DNA of 64,000 bases, taken from the NCBI GenBank assembly GCA_002914805.1, contig JXTB01000038.1, positions 194,570-258,569 of the forward strand. The letters are read 5' to 3'. This DNA is from Parasponia andersonii. Its lineage: Eukaryota > Streptophyta > Magnoliopsida > Rosales > Cannabaceae. Under the pieces are notes generated by a model that saw nothing but the letters and a program-made list of their open reading frames with translations, did no database searches and was not told the origin of the DNA. A program made the translations under genes and the position numbers. Of the stretch, positions 35,340-47,399 are shown in pieces (the first letter of the stretch is position 1; every line of letters begins with the position of its first letter).

Positions 35340-37350
35340 ATTGTGCAGGTAATGGACCTCCCTGGCATCCTACTCCGTGAAGGTACTATCCATATCCGGT
35401 ATCCGTTGAAGCTTTTGTGGTCGCTGCTCGAGATGCATGACATTAGTTAATGGTTGTTGTTGTGCTTCTCGTGCGTACCTATCTTGCGCTCTCTTTGAAT
35501 TTCCACCAATGTGCAGGCCTCCAAAAATAGTTCGCACCTCGCGTTGAATTTCAGGAGGTCATTGTCGGTCTTCTTCTCGCCTTTCATTGTCCAGTTTAGT
35601 GTACTGCCGTAGCCGCCCTTCTTTAATTAATCTTTCGATTTCATCTTTCAAAGCAAAGAAGTTATTGGTATCGTGTCCAATGTCATTGTGATACTGGCAG
35701 AACTTGTTAGGGTCGCGCCTCGCTCTATCTCTTTTCATCGGTTCCGGTTGACGATACCTCTCCTGCTAGTTCGTGACCGCATAAATATTATCTATGGGTG
35801 CGTTCAGTTCAGTACAGTTGTTGAACCTCATGGGAGCTTTTGGAACCTCCTGCTTTTTCTATTAGAGTTGCTTTTTAGTTGTTTGTTCATTACTCCTTTT
35901 ATTCGACCTTTTATTATTGTTGTTGTTTGTGGTTGCATCTTTAGCAGCATCCTTCATTCCTTCCTTTATGACCTTATGAAGATTTTCGCGTGAAGATTCC
36001 ACCCTTAGATGTCGACCAACTCTATGATAGAAGTCTTCAAGGGTTCTGCATTCTCACTCAAATAAATCTTCCCAGAGTTTAGTTTCTGGTCGCACCCCAG
36101 CCATCATTAGAGTTAAAACTCCTCCTTCAGGTGGGTTGTTGACCTTTGCCAATTCTGAGGTAAAGAGATTTAGGTAAGATCGTAGAGTTTCTTCTAGATC
36201 TTGCTGAATAGCAAACAGACTGACCAGTGGAACAGTGAAATTCTTCGCAGCCTGGAATTACCTCAAGAATGCAGTCCGGAGTTGTTGCCAGGACGAGATT
36301 GAGCCGGACTTGAGTCCTCGGAACCACTTCTTCGCTGCTCCCGTGAGAGTTACCATAAAATACCTACAACGTGCGAGATCATCGACACGATGTAGTTCCA
36401 TCAGATCGTTGAAGTGATCCATATGATCCTGCAGATCAGTTTTCCCATCGAAAGTATTTATGGTGGGAAGTTTGAATCTGGCAGGTAAAACAGCAGCTCG
36501 AACCTCCTCGCTGAATGGCGATTGACAATACCTATCAGCGAGCTCATCGTCCCAGCCGGCAAGTGTATCTAATGCGATCCTCAAATTGTGAACATCAACA
36601 TTCGGAGGAAGAGGGAGAATATCATCTTTTGCTGGTGGTAGGGGTGGCCCTTGGTTGTTATTGCGATTTAAGGCAGACTTGTCAGGCAGGGTCTGCTGTG
36701 ACCTTTATGGGGTTTCCATTGAAATAGTGTGACGAGATCGACTTCGGTCATTGAGAGGCGATGTGGATTGTTCTTGACTTCGTCACTGTTCTAGATGTTG
36801 TCTCAGGTCAGTAGGATTCTATCGAGATTCCCTACTAACCCTTTCAAAGACACTCCTCAATTGTCATTTTTGCTCGTTATTTAGACCATCACGATTGATG
36901 GTTGCTCTCTAAGAAGGTTGTCGACGATTACGATTTGTGCTTGAACTTTCAGTTTCGGATTCCAGGGGCAAGTCTGCGACCTTACCTTTTCCCTTGGAAG
37001 TACGATCTCCATGACGCTCTTGCCGGGCTTTATACTGGTCGCAGCTCGCTGTCTCTAGGATCTGAATTCCTTTCTCAGGTTGTTGAGTAGGATGTTCTCT
37101 GGGACATTCGTGCTGTGGTGGAGTTAGCATCTATCCCTCAGTAAGTCATCATAGAGAGTCATTAATCTGTCTTGTAATTTGCTGAAGGTTCACCAATGCT
37201 TCCTCTATACGATCCTATCTCTGGACAATATTTTCCGATACAGTCACGGCAGGCTGATCCTAAGCAGGATCTACCTGTGCAGTAGCAGTACTTTGGGGAT
37301 GATTTTTGGCTAGTTCCAGTGTTTCTGGTAGTGATTCTGGTGTTTTCCAT
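35340..37350 (-). pseudogene. Element 3 gag (Tat type, broken)
   Basis: The capsid core is open at 36258-36584: LPTINTFDGKTDLQDHMDHF, CRYFMVTLTGAAKKWFRGL and SISSWQQLRTAFL, a typical Tat gag pattern. Downstream (about 35560-35700) is the CQYHNDIGHDTNNFFALK region with EIERLIKEGRLRQY, which joins gag to protease. The first Met is probably near 37350 (MENTRITTRNTG). Frame changes and stops occur on both sides of the capsid. Gag would package the element's RNA. Confidence 0.75.
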
Positions 37351-37396
37351 TGTTGAAAGAAGCAGAATTGACAAACTTTTCTGTCGAAATGGCTTT

Positions 37397-37411
37397 TCTT
37401 CTAGCGCCAAT
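37397..37411 (-). promoter_or_regulatory. Element 3 primer-binding site
   Basis: On the minus strand the bases next to the 5' LTR read ATTGGCGCTAGAAGA. TGGCGCTAGAAG-type sites border LTRs of Tat-group elements. Its place fixes the LTR border at 37412. The tRNA used is not assigned here. Confidence 0.65.
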
Positions 37412-38040
37412 TGTTGACGGAGATTTTGTCAACAATGAATTTAAGAAATTGCAAGATGTGGCTTGTGTATCTAAAGGATTGATCAATCAAAGCATGTAAA
37501 ACAGACAAGAATTTTATAGTAGTTCGACTCCAAAAAAGGTGAGCCTACATCCACTGCTGTTCACTATTTTCTGGAAGATTACAAGAGAGTACAGAGTGTG
37601 TTCAGATTGTGAGTTCTTAAGTTAAGTTTTTTCCCCAAGAGATCCCCTACGGCAGCATCGATTTTCCCCTTATATAGGTGAAAGTAGTTAAATATTTCTC
37701 GATTATGAAAACGGATAAGTATATAATCAGAAAATACAATTTGAGTAACAATATAACTGGGTAATAACTTAAATGAAACGACTGATCGATCTTGAAAGAG
37801 AATCTTTTGTTTCCCTTTCTTTGTAGATTACCTGTTTGACGAAGCTCGGTCTAGTTTCTTTTTCGTTCTGGTCGCACTTAACTTGTTCAGAAAAGGTCGC
37901 ACTTTATTCAGAGAGAGGTTGCATTCGACTTACTCAGAAGAGGTCGCACTTAACTTACTCGTGCAACCTGTCACGTCCTCTTAGTTACTAACTTTCCCTT
38001 CTTGGCATTGACCATCATCTAGTTTTTAGACCGCACAACA
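37412..38040 (-). repeat. Element 3 5' LTR (629 bp)
   Basis: Partner of 28716-29344 with identical length and ends (TGTTGACGG to ACAACA). A TATA-like box, CCTATATAAGGGG on the minus strand, is at about 37666-37678. GAAAC follows at 38041-38045. Confidence 0.92.
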
Positions 38041-38045
38041 GAAAC
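38041..38045. repeat. Element 3 target-site duplication (right)
   Basis: GAAAC, identical to 28711-28715. One copy belongs to the original Element 2 integrase gene, where it overlaps the Ser codon just before the second catalytic Asp. Confidence 0.92.
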
Positions 38046-38560
38046 TATGCTTGATGGTACCCCATGTAAGTGAACAATATTATCCAAATAAAGACGACTA
38101 AGTCAGGTGAGTGAAAAGTCAATCCTGATCGGTATGAAGTGTGCGGTCTTTGTCATCCGATCAATTATCACCCAAACAACATCATTCTTTCTTTGAGTCT
38201 TTGGTAGGCCTGTCACAAAATTCATGGTGATTTTATCCCATTTCCATTCCGGAATAGGTAAAGGCTGAAGTAGTCCAGCCGACCTCTGGTGTTCAGCCTT
38301 GACTTGCTGACAAGTCATACACTTAGCCACAAAAGTAGCTACCTCTCGTTTCATACCTTTCCACCAGTACTGCCTCTTCAAATCCTGGTACATCTTAGTG
38401 CTACCAGGATGTACTGTGAACTTAGACTTATGAGCCTCAGTCAGAATAGTTTCTCTAAGATAAGGGTCATTGACTACAGCTAGCCTTCCATTGAAAAGCA
38501 CAAACCCTTCTTTATTGGTACTCCAACTATCCAGTTCACCATTCTGAAGTTGGTTCTAGA
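38046..38560 (-). pseudogene. Element 2 integrase, zinc region and upstream half of core
   Basis: The open stretch 38103-38501 carries the zinc-binding region (EAHKSKFTVHPGSTKMYQDL, then KCMTCQQVKAEH) and the start of the catalytic core. At the first catalytic position the sequence reads KITMNFVTGLP, whereas active relatives have TMDFV, so Asp is replaced by Asn (a GAT-to-AAT change would do this). The core is cut by Element 3 and resumes at 28710. Confidence 0.83.
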
Positions 38561-38603
38561 CCGCTCTCAATTCTTGATCTTGCCATTGACTTTGCTATGC
38601 TAT

Positions 38604-39094
38604 CTAGAGAAGTGATGGTGTAGCCATAATGTGACTGATATAAGCAGTTTTCTCATTTTCACTATACTCCAAGTTGTAGTCACCAATGGTAACCGAATTC
38701 TTCCAATCTTCTAGTATCAACGAAGTAAACACGCTATGAGACTTTTTACTTAAAGCATCAACTACAACATTAACCTTTCCAGGATGATACTGAAGTTTGA
38801 AGTCATAGTCCTCCATATACTCAACCCATCCTCTCTGTCGTAAGTTTATGTCTCACTAAGTGAATAGATACTTCAAACTCTTATGGTCAGAATAAATCTC
38901 AAACTTCACACCATACAGATAGCATCTCCATATCTTAAGAGCAAAGATCACAACTGCTAACTCTAGATCATGAGTGGGGTAGTTCTTCTCATGTGACTGG
39001 AAGCATAAGCTACTACCTTGTCATTCCGCATTTAGACACATCCCAATCCTGAACCAGAAGTATCGGTATACACGACATATGGTTCATTACTGTT
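38604..39094 (-). pseudogene. Element 2 RNase H (frameshifted)
   Basis: Starts [18 protein letters not shown] stop and frameshift occur near 38990-39031, then [25 protein letters not shown] and [15 protein letters not shown] follow in the frame used by integrase. This is the only clear change of frame along the Element 2 polyprotein. Confidence 0.78.
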
Positions 39095-40048
39095 AGGAAC
39101 AATAAGAACAGGTGCAGTTATTAATCTCCTCTTCAATTCCATGAAAGCTACTTCACAATCATCTTCCCATACAAACTTGACATTCTTTCTCGTCAACTTT
39201 GTCAAAGGCATTGCAATTCTCGAGAAATTCTCAACAAAGCGGCGGTAATAACCTACTAGACCAAGAAAACTTCTTCTCTCAGTTACATTCTTTGGTCTTT
39301 CCCATCCTAGAACAGATTCTACCTTGGAAGGGTCAATAGAAATTCCTTCATGAGATATAACATGCCCCAAGAATTTCACTTCTGTCATCCAAAAGTCACA
39401 TTTGGATCTATTGGCATAAAGTTGATGATCCCTCAAGGTCTGAAGCACAATTCTCAAGTACTTAGCATGTCCTTCTCGAGTTTTAGAATAGATCAAGATA
39501 TCATCGATGAAGACAACCACAAATCGATCCAAATAAGGTCTGAAAATCCTATTCATAAGGTCCATGAATGTTGCTAGAGCATTAGTCAGACCAAATGGCA
39601 TAACTAGGAACTCAAAGTGACCGTAATGAGTCCTGAATGCAGTTTTCGGTATGTCTTCTTCCCTGATCTTCAACTGATGATAACCAGATCGGAGATCAAT
39701 CTTGGAAAAGAATCTTGATCAACCCAATTGATCAAACAGTTCATCAATTCTTGGCAAAAGATATTTGTTCTTTACTGTTAGCTGATTCAATTTTCTGTAA
39801 TCCACACAGTGCCGAAACGTTCCATCAACTTTCTTGGCAAAAAGGACAGGAGCACCCCATGGAGAAGTACTACTAATGAATCCCTTTAATAAAAGATCAT
39901 CTAGATGACTTCTTAACTCAGTCATTTCCGCTGGAGCCATGCGATAGGCTGGAATAGAAGCTGGCTGAGCCCCGGGAATCAAATCAATGCAGAATTCGAT
40001 CTCCCTATCAGATGGTAGCCCTAGTAATTCCTCGGGAAAAACATCTGG
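39095..40048 (-). pseudogene. Element 2 reverse transcriptase
   Basis: Motifs in order: [50 protein letters not shown], then a TGA at 39719 where active copies have a sense codon. [19 protein letters not shown], catalytic [11 protein letters not shown] (Asp pair about 39500-39505), FLGHVIS and [12 protein letters not shown] follow. It is full length and keeps its active-site aspartates. Apart from the single TGA the frame is open from protease to RNase H. Confidence 0.87.
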
Positions 40049-40169
40049 AAACTCGCTAACCATTAGTATCCAAGGGTACTGATCGGCTGTTCCCATCTCA
40101 CCATCGATGGCAAATAAATTCCCATAGCACTTTAGCTTCTTCCTTCCCCCTATGCATGCTTTCAGAATA

Positions 40170-40549
40170 GGACTTGGTTTCAAAGGATTCAAGTGAGCTT
40201 GGTAAATAACAGGATGCCCATCCTTTGTAAAGAGAGTCACTTTCTTGTTGAAACAGTCAACAGTTGCTCGGTACTTGGATAGCCAATCCATTCCGAGAAT
40301 CACATCAAATTGTTGCAAAGGTAACACAACTAAATCTGCTAGTAGCTTCCTATCATCAATCACAACAAGACAACCATGACAGATAGTAGAAACATCAGTA
40401 ACTCCACCCATAGGTGTTCCTAAAGTCAATACATGGTCTAACGTAGAACATTCCGATCCCAACATTTGAGCAAACAACATGGAGATGAAAGAATGAGAAG
40501 TACCGGTATCAAATAAAACATGAGCCCAAGAATGAGAAATAAGAATCAT
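40170..40549 (-). pseudogene. Element 2 aspartic protease
   Basis: [13 protein letters not shown] gives the active-site D-T-G (about 40502-40510), and [11 protein letters not shown] closes the domain, as in other chromovirus proteases. It is in frame with gag upstream and RT downstream, so the element used one gag-pol frame. The domain itself looks intact. The polyprotein around it is not. Confidence 0.85.
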
Positions 40550-40579
40550 ACCATCAACAACACCTCTGTCAGTGTGGTC

Positions 40580-41839
40580 CTGAGTCTTATCTATCTCTCT
40601 AACTGCATAGGCTTGACCATACCCTTTTCCTTTTCCCTTGTTTCCTCTTCGTTGACCTGGGTGACTGTTACTAGTTATTGGACCGGTACTGGCATATCCA
40701 CGCCCTCCTTGGTTTCCAGAATTTTGTGGAGTCTGGAAATTCTGAGTATAGCCTTGGTTGTAACCTGAACCTTGTGGCCTATACTGATGCTAGTATTGAG
40801 AACCATAAGGCTGCTGATAAGGAGTGGAAGTGAATGCCTGAGACTGGGTATGAGATTGCACTGGCCTCGTCTGACTGCCCTGAAAAGGAACTGAGGCACT
40901 CTGACTTCCCTATGATCCTCCTTGAGACAATGGAGATCCTTGTTGACAGTAGGGGCAAGCTTTCCTCTGGTGGCCTTGCTGTCCACAATTAAAGCATCCA
41001 TAAGGTCTATAGCGAATTTTTCCTGAAGAGCCACTACTATTACTACTTCCACTGTTCTGAGAATTCTGCCCTTGCCATTGCCCTTGGCTCTTCTTGTTCA
41101 TTTTCCTTTCGTTGCCCTTGTTTCTTGAACGATCTCTCGTTGCTGACCGATCATTAAGAAAAGCCTCAGCTTTTTGGGCTGCAGCAACTAAGTCGACTAG
41201 ATTGCTGAAGGATTGGATCACAACCTTCTCTAAGATGGCTGGTCTCAAAGCCTCCATAAACTTGACAATCTGGAGGGTAGGGTCTATCTCGGGTGCATAA
41301 GCATATTGTGCCAACTCCACAAATTGCACATAATACTCATTCACTATCATGTCACCCTGCTTGAGCCGTTCATACTCTCTAATCATAGCAGCTCTATGAC
41401 TTGCATTAGCATAATGACTCCTGAATAATCCCTCAAAGTCCCAAGTCATGTCAGTCACGTCCTGGGTCAACTTAACTGTCTCCCACCAATTAATAGCTCC
41501 ATCAGTCAGCTTATAAGTGGCAAATATTACTTGGAACTCTGCTGGCATCCCAATAGTTATGAAGGTCTTCTTGACATCTCTAAGCCATCTCTAAATTGAG
41601 ATGGGATCAGGTCTCCCATCAAATGATGGTGGATTCAGCTTCATGAAGTCCTTGAAGAAACTAGCCTGACGAGCTTCAGGGTTTCGTTCCATCCTCAGAC
41701 CCGATAATGCTCTTAAAGCATTATATAAGTTAGCTAGAGGGTCAGGGGTTTGCTGTTGCGTTGGAGGTGTTTCAGCTCTAGGCTCTTGCCTCGGTATTCT
41801 TATCCTTGGAGGCATTATAGTTCTGTATTCATATGCCAA
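40580..41839 (-). pseudogene. Element 2 gag (three in-frame stops)
   Basis: Likely start at the Met at 41815 (MPPRIRIPRQEP), with an upstream in-frame Met at 41839. Capsid motifs include LNPPSFDGRPDP, TYKLTDGAINWWETVK and YYVQFVELAQYA. The zinc knuckle is CFNCGQQGHQRKAC. Stops lie near 41590, 40910 and 40790; each sits where CAG (Gln) is expected, so each fits C-to-T. All pieces share one frame that continues into protease. Confidence 0.83.
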
Positions 41840-41936
41840 AGTGTTAGCGAGATAGCGATGCCGTTACTTTTGAAAAAAAAAAAAAAAAGTCACAATCTAA
41901 TCTAATGGTGTCACATCCGAGATAATTAAACCTCTG

Positions 41937-41948
41937 CTCTCATACAAA
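41937..41948 (-). promoter_or_regulatory. Element 2 primer-binding site (degenerate)
   Basis: On the minus strand TTGTATGAGAGC resembles the initiator-tRNA-Met site TGGTATCAGAGC with mismatches and lies a few bases inside the LTR border at 41957. Confidence 0.55.
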
Positions 41949-41956
41949 AAATCTTC

Positions 41957-43801
41957 TGTCATATCCCAAACCCCGGGTCAGTGCCAGAAAAAGAATTTCA
42001 CAAGTAGAAATTCATAATTTATTTTAGAAAATTTTAAAAAGACGACAACTAATTTACAAAAATAGTTCAAATTTTAAATTCCCACAGTTTGTGATCACCA
42101 CTAGACGTAAACTGTTAATAATAGTAATAAAACATTAATATGCATCACATCATCATCACCAGTAGGCATCATAGATAATATAGACTAAATCCAAAGTATG
42201 AGCCTTAAATATTATTACAAGTCCAAGGTGAGTATTTAAGTAATTACCAACCACAAACTAGGGTAAACTTCTTCTTGGATTACTCCGCCCTGAAGTTTCC
42301 CAAATCGCATTATAAATCACCTGAGAAGGGAAAGAAAGGGGGCGAGCATTCACATACTCAGTAGGAATTTCAATTACCCTTTTTGATATGAATACAACTT
42401 TTCAAACCTGCATGGTTAGCACCTTTCTAAAATCCATTTATAAAATAAGTTTGCAAAGTAATCAAAAATCATAAGAAATCATGTTCGTTATTGTACATAT
42501 CATAAATCAACCAAGTACAAGTATATACATGAGCTGTCATTCTCTCATCACGGTCCTGTAATACCTCTGAACAGAGGTATCCAGCATCCTGATATTACCC
42601 GGAGGTGTGTTAGCAAATCTTGCACAGGGGCCTAGGTCTCTCACCTAGCACTGCAGCAACTCGCCAACGATCTAAATATCATGATACTAAAATGGATCTC
42701 AAGTACGTGATCCTATGGTAGGTACAATATATCATAGAGTGTGTAATAACCATGCATCAAGTATTTCAAGAAATCATGCTTTAATACTCATTTGGTATTA
42801 TTCTGGGATTTACAAAAAATTGGGCAGCATAACGGCTGTATTTTCCCAAAACCAAAATTTTAAACCTGCATAAAAACTATACAATTCAATCCCATAACAA
42901 TCCAATATATCTCAACAGTTCACAAATTTATCAAATATCCAATCAAACTATTGAATTCCATGAAAATCAACATTTTCAAAAAATAGGTCATAATGCACAT
43001 TTTAAATCAAAATAAGTATAAAACTTAGTAATTGAACCCCTACCTCACTAGAATAGTGATAGCACGCTAATGGGTCCTCAAGGTACCGTTGAACGATCGC
43101 TCGGAGGGTCGAGAACCAATTCCAGGCCCTCAATCGCTCACTTGTAAAAATCAACTCCTTAACGGAGCTTCGAATCGACAAACAAACCTCTTTACTGAAC
43201 TCCTAGCATATAAAATAGCTAAATTAGACATATGATTCGACCAGTTCGGGTCCGCGCCGACACCGGACCGGTGTCACACAAAACGAAACAAAATCTAAGC
43301 CGTTAGATATGGTTTTTCGTACCGATCACCAAATATAGTCAATATATATATCAAACTTCACTATTATCTGAGTACAATCCAAAAATGACAACAAAAACGA
43401 AATCTAACGATCGGATCAAACGTCGAATCCGAGCTCAAAATTACACAAAAATGATAACTTTTAATCCGGGCAAAATAGGATCGTGATATATATACCTAGA
43501 GAAAGCCCACGACGAGAGGATTCGATCACCGCTACAACGGCGAAGCTTCGCGTCCCCCCGCTCGGCAACACGGTTGTCTGGCATCTCGGAGCTTCGGCTG
43601 GGTGGCGTGCTCGTCTCGTGCGGCGGCGGGCACTCCAAAGAGAGAGAGAGAGAGATAGACGACAGAGGGAGAGAGAACGAGAATGAGAGAGAAACTGAGA
43701 GAGGGGTGCAGACGAGAGAGTGAGGGAGAAGAAAAGAAATTTTTTTAAAAAATAAAATTTGGTCAAAAGACCTTTTCGCCCTAAAAAAATTAGATTTTAC
43801 A
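41957..43801 (-). repeat. Element 2 5' LTR (1845 bp)
   Basis: Begins TGTCATATCCC and ends GATTTTACA. It matches 25872-27783 throughout apart from a missing block near 43530. The TATA-like ATATATATAC lies at 43486-43495. The frames at 43441-43842 are read through a GAGA-rich U3 region and are not genes. Confidence 0.9.
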
Positions 43802-43806
43802 GAGAT
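43802..43806. repeat. Element 2 target-site duplication (right)
   Basis: GAGAT, identical to 25867-25871. Confidence 0.9.
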
Positions 43807-45508
43807 TATTGGTTTCTCTTTTGAAATATCAAGAATTCTCAAAGAAGGAGCCGAAATTCCTTCTTTTTTTTTTTTTTCTGTTTCACGTTACATTGTTCAA
43901 GAAAATATCCACTATTCCATTTATTAAAACATAAATAAAAAGAATATCAAGATCGTACCAAGAAAGCACCTGATTTGTTTTCGTTTCGTTTCTTTTTTTT
44001 ATTTCCCCCGTCGAAGTTATAACTATATATATTGATGAGATTGAAGAATAAGCTGGGAACTAATTTTGATTCAAATTGTTAGGGATGTTAAACCGGATCT
44101 AACACAAATGATTACAAACATTAAATAGTTTAAAGATGGTCTTAGTGTTGCTATAATGAACCTACCTAATTATCTGTATTAATATATATAATGGAATTGA
44201 AAGACCCCTCTAGTACCAATATATATGACTAGTATATGTACATTTCTTCCAAGGTTAGTTGACTCACTAATTTATTTATTTTTGAAAAGAAAATGCATTA
44301 TTTAAATGCTCTTTTTTAACATGAAAGATCTGTTAATTATCTTCTTCTACCTAAACAATTTTAATTGCTTTTCTTATACCTGAACATTCATATAGAGTTC
44401 GGAAATGGGTTTGACCATTTTCTTTTTCTCTTTTTGCTAATTGCTAATAAGGAGAGTAGGTTTGATTTGTTTACTTAAAGAAATAAGTCCTAAAATAATG
44501 TTGACTAAAAAAAGGATATATACATGTATATATGATCATGTGTATGTATATATGGGGTTTTGTCCAATATTCATCAGCCAATTAATGCACCTAGATTATT
44601 CTAGCGTGTGGAGACATAACGTTGAGAGATGCACCATATATCTTCTTTTGGTTGTTGGTTGATCATATAACACCATGAATATGTGTAACTCTTGGATCTC
44701 CCACGAGCTGAGGTGATTTTGTTAACAAAAATATCCCAATATCTGAGGAATTATAAAAGGCAGCCCATGGGGCTTCTCAGACATGAAATTTAGTTTAGTT
44801 TGTAATTTAGGTTATTTAAAATAAAGATGGGGGTTCACCGAAAAAATAAATAAATAAATAAAGACGGGGTCTGGTTTCCTTTCTCAGTCGACTCACACTC
44901 GGACTCGATTGCCCCATGACATGACACACGTGATTCACATGCCGGGAGATCAGAGCAAAAGGGCAAATCGTTTTTTATTCCTATATTCGTATGCAAGGTT
45001 GGCTTACACGAGGGTTTTTAAGCTCAATCATTTACAAATATATACGAATGTTTAAATTATAGCCAATTTTGTGTTTTCCATTCCGTCACTTTCTTGCAAG
45101 TTTTTTTCCAATATTTAATTACTAAGAAAAATATATTTTGGATTTTTATGGATCAATGTTATATATGCTGTTTAATTTCAAAAATTATGTTCGAGTTTTG
45201 TTGTGTTGTTAATTGATTGCTATACACACTATCATTTTTTTCTTATCGTTGATCGGTGGATCTCAAGATGGAACAGTGCAGAATTCAATCGTATGATTAA
45301 AACTTATCAACAATGGATTTAGTCTGATATTCATTACTCTTGACAATTCTAACAACGTAGATTACATAGTACTATATTTACAACAAAATAAATGTTACAA
45401 ATTAAAGGGATGCTAACTCAACGGTAGTCACAAACATCGAGGGGCTAAAAAGTATTTTGCATATGCAACATTGTTCTAGAGATGTAGAAAATATCCATCT
45501 CTATATAT

Positions 45509-45555
<47 letters not shown>

Positions 45556-46790
45556 CACACACTTAAATATCTATTCTAATATTGAACTTGAAATATCTCG
45601 TTACCACTGAAGCTTGGAACACTTCGTATTAATCTAGAGACCGTAAAACAGCTAGCAGGAAAAATAAATGTAGGGGTTATATGCTCCCATGGACTCCATA
45701 CATTTCTCTCAAAGATGAATATATGCAATTAAGTTGGTTTTGTTTTGTGATCTAGACATCCAATTGCGTTTTCCAGCAGCAATTTCTAAAATTTGTGCAA
45801 CTGGATTCTCCTCCATTGTCCTCGGCTGGAAATATACTTTTGTAGATAATGCATGGGGCCTAGCTCTCTAAGCAGCCAATCTCTTCACATATGTAAAGTT
45901 AAAGGGCAATTTATTATTTAATACACATAAATATATGCATACTACATATTTATGTTTATATATATTCCTCCTTTACATGTCGCTTTGCTCTCTCACTTTT
46001 TCAAAAAAGCCCAAAATGTTGCAATTCACAAGTCCAATCGTCCTATCTACCATATATTTCTTCTAATATAACCTGAAAGGCACGGAAATAGGATGAAAAA
46101 TCGAAGATAAGACAATGATCCTCACCATACAATTAGCAGATAATAATGATCTGGACCACGCATTTAATCAAAAAGTAATGACTAGCTTTCCTACAACTGA
46201 TCAAACTAGCAAATTAAGACATGTAGAAATCAACAAATTAACAGTCGGCCCACGGACCACGTAACAACAGTCGGTGAAAAAGCAGTAGTACTAGTACCAC
46301 TTTTCTCTCTGTTTTTCTTACGTGAAAAGAGAATATTAGTAGACATAATAATAATAATAAAAATACTGGTAGTGAATAAAACAACGCGTCGGCTGATTAG
46401 AAACGGGTCAAAACTAAATCAGAATCATAGAGAGAGAGAGAGAGAGAGAGGGTGGATATATGACGGGAATCAATCTCACACGTATGGTTGTTATTGAGTT
46501 ACATAAACAAACAACCAGAGGTGCCTCTAACTAAGATAATTGATATTAGAAGTTAGAATTGTGTACTACTTTCTTGCAGGCAGGAAGTGTCGTTCACCTC
46601 TAAAACAAGCTCCTATTGGTCCACGCGGCATCCATATGAATGAATCGAATACCGCCATCCCTTCCTAAAATCCTTTCCTTCTTGATCCTACTATAGCTGT
46701 CTGGTCCATTTCTGTATTTCGAAATGAAGACACCAATATATTTCACTCAAAACCTTGTCCTTTAATTTGACAAATTTCAAGTTCCAGGCT
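43807..46790. other. intergenic, upstream of the K+ channel gene
   Basis: No gene is supported. It holds a T-run at 43864-43878, a (TA)n microsatellite at about 45516-45552 and a (GA)n run at about 46430-46452. A 73-codon frame at 44441-44662 has no family features. The last kilobase may contain distal promoter sequence of the channel gene. Confidence 0.55.
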
Positions 46791-46854
46791 ACATATGTAT
46801 CATGTTTTATATTATGATGATACCCAACTCATACATGTATCCATGATGGAGCTC

Positions 46855-46901
46855 CCACCACCACCACCACCACCACCACACCAACCAGTGACACCGTTTC
46901 C

Positions 46902-46943
<42 letters not shown>

Positions 46944-47399
46944 TACTTTCTCTCTCTTTCTCTCTCAAGATCACACACAATCTGCTTCAACTGCATTACA
47001 GGCTACAGAAAGCCTCACATGCCTGCCACTTCTTGCTTTCTCTCATTCTGCCGTACTGTTGTATTCACTCCTCTTTTCCATCCATCCTTATATTTACCAC
47101 TTTTGTGGAAGCACCAAGGGAAGGGGAAGCCATCATTTCATCTTTTTTTATCACCACTTTCTTTCCCAATCCTTAGCCAACCACTACTAGCTAAATTAAC
47201 TGTTTGCATGAAAAACTAGAAAAGATAATTTTTTAAAAAAAAAAAAAAGAGGCCTTATCCCGTGTGTCTTGTGTAACTAAATATATTATATATATAATCC
47301 TTTTCTCAGAAGAGACTTACCCTCCAACCAAATTGGTTTAACAGTCTCCACTGTAGCCTTAGCTTTTGAGGAATTCATCCAGACTGCACAACAAAAACA
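46855..47399 (+). promoter_or_regulatory. proximal promoter and 5' leader of the K+ channel gene
   Basis: Contains a (CCA)n run at 46856-46882, a (CT)n run at about 46903-46939 and TATATATTATATATATAATCC at 47282-47302 just upstream of the first exon, which could serve as TATA. CT-rich tracts are common in plant promoters and 5' leaders. A 131-codon frame over this region is made of Pro and Ser-Leu runs and is not considered a protein. The start of transcription cannot be placed exactly. Confidence 0.5.

Larger units (their letters stand above)
28716..38040 (-). mobile_element. Element 3: Tat/Ogre-like Ty3/Gypsy element lacking RT and RNase H
   Basis: Paired 629-bp LTRs (28716-29344 and 37412-38040), a polypurine tract, a primer site and GAAAC duplications define the 9325-bp unit. 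On the minus strand it has gag, protease and integrase of the Tat type. Protease is followed almost at once by the integrase zinc region, so the RT and RNase H domains are missing. About 4 kb between the integrase and the 3' LTR holds a spliced gene on the opposite strand plus a minisatellite, an arrangement known in Tat/Ogre elements. By eye the LTRs differ at about 45 of 629 positions, nearly all transitions. The element would need a partner's RT to move. Confidence 0.9.
25872..43801 (-). mobile_element. Element 2: Ty3/Gypsy chromovirus, split by Element 3
   Basis: Two LTRs (25872-27783 and 41957-43801) with TG/CA ends flank a minus-strand gag-protease-RT-RNase H-integrase-chromodomain region. 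GAGAT duplications lie outside. Within the integrase core sits Element 3 (28716-38040 plus one GAAAC copy, 9330 bp, a multiple of three). With that removed the original unit is about 8.6 kb. Gag through RT share one frame and RNase H to the end share another, so one frameshift near 39000 plus scattered stops are the main damage. Domain order and the chromodomain place it with Tekay-like chromoviruses. It lies 3.6 kb upstream of the K+ channel gene. Confidence 0.92.

Noticed and set aside
43441..43842. Overlapping 101- and 133-codon minus-strand frames with Ser/Leu/Arg runs
   Set aside because: They lie in the U3 part of the Element 2 LTR over a GAGA tract. The matching LTR (27376-27762) shows the same repeat-derived frames.
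46795..47190. 131-codon plus-strand frame upstream of the channel gene
   Set aside because: It is read through (CCA)n and (CT)n repeats, giving Pro and Ser-Leu runs. It has no family features and lies in promoter or leader sequence.
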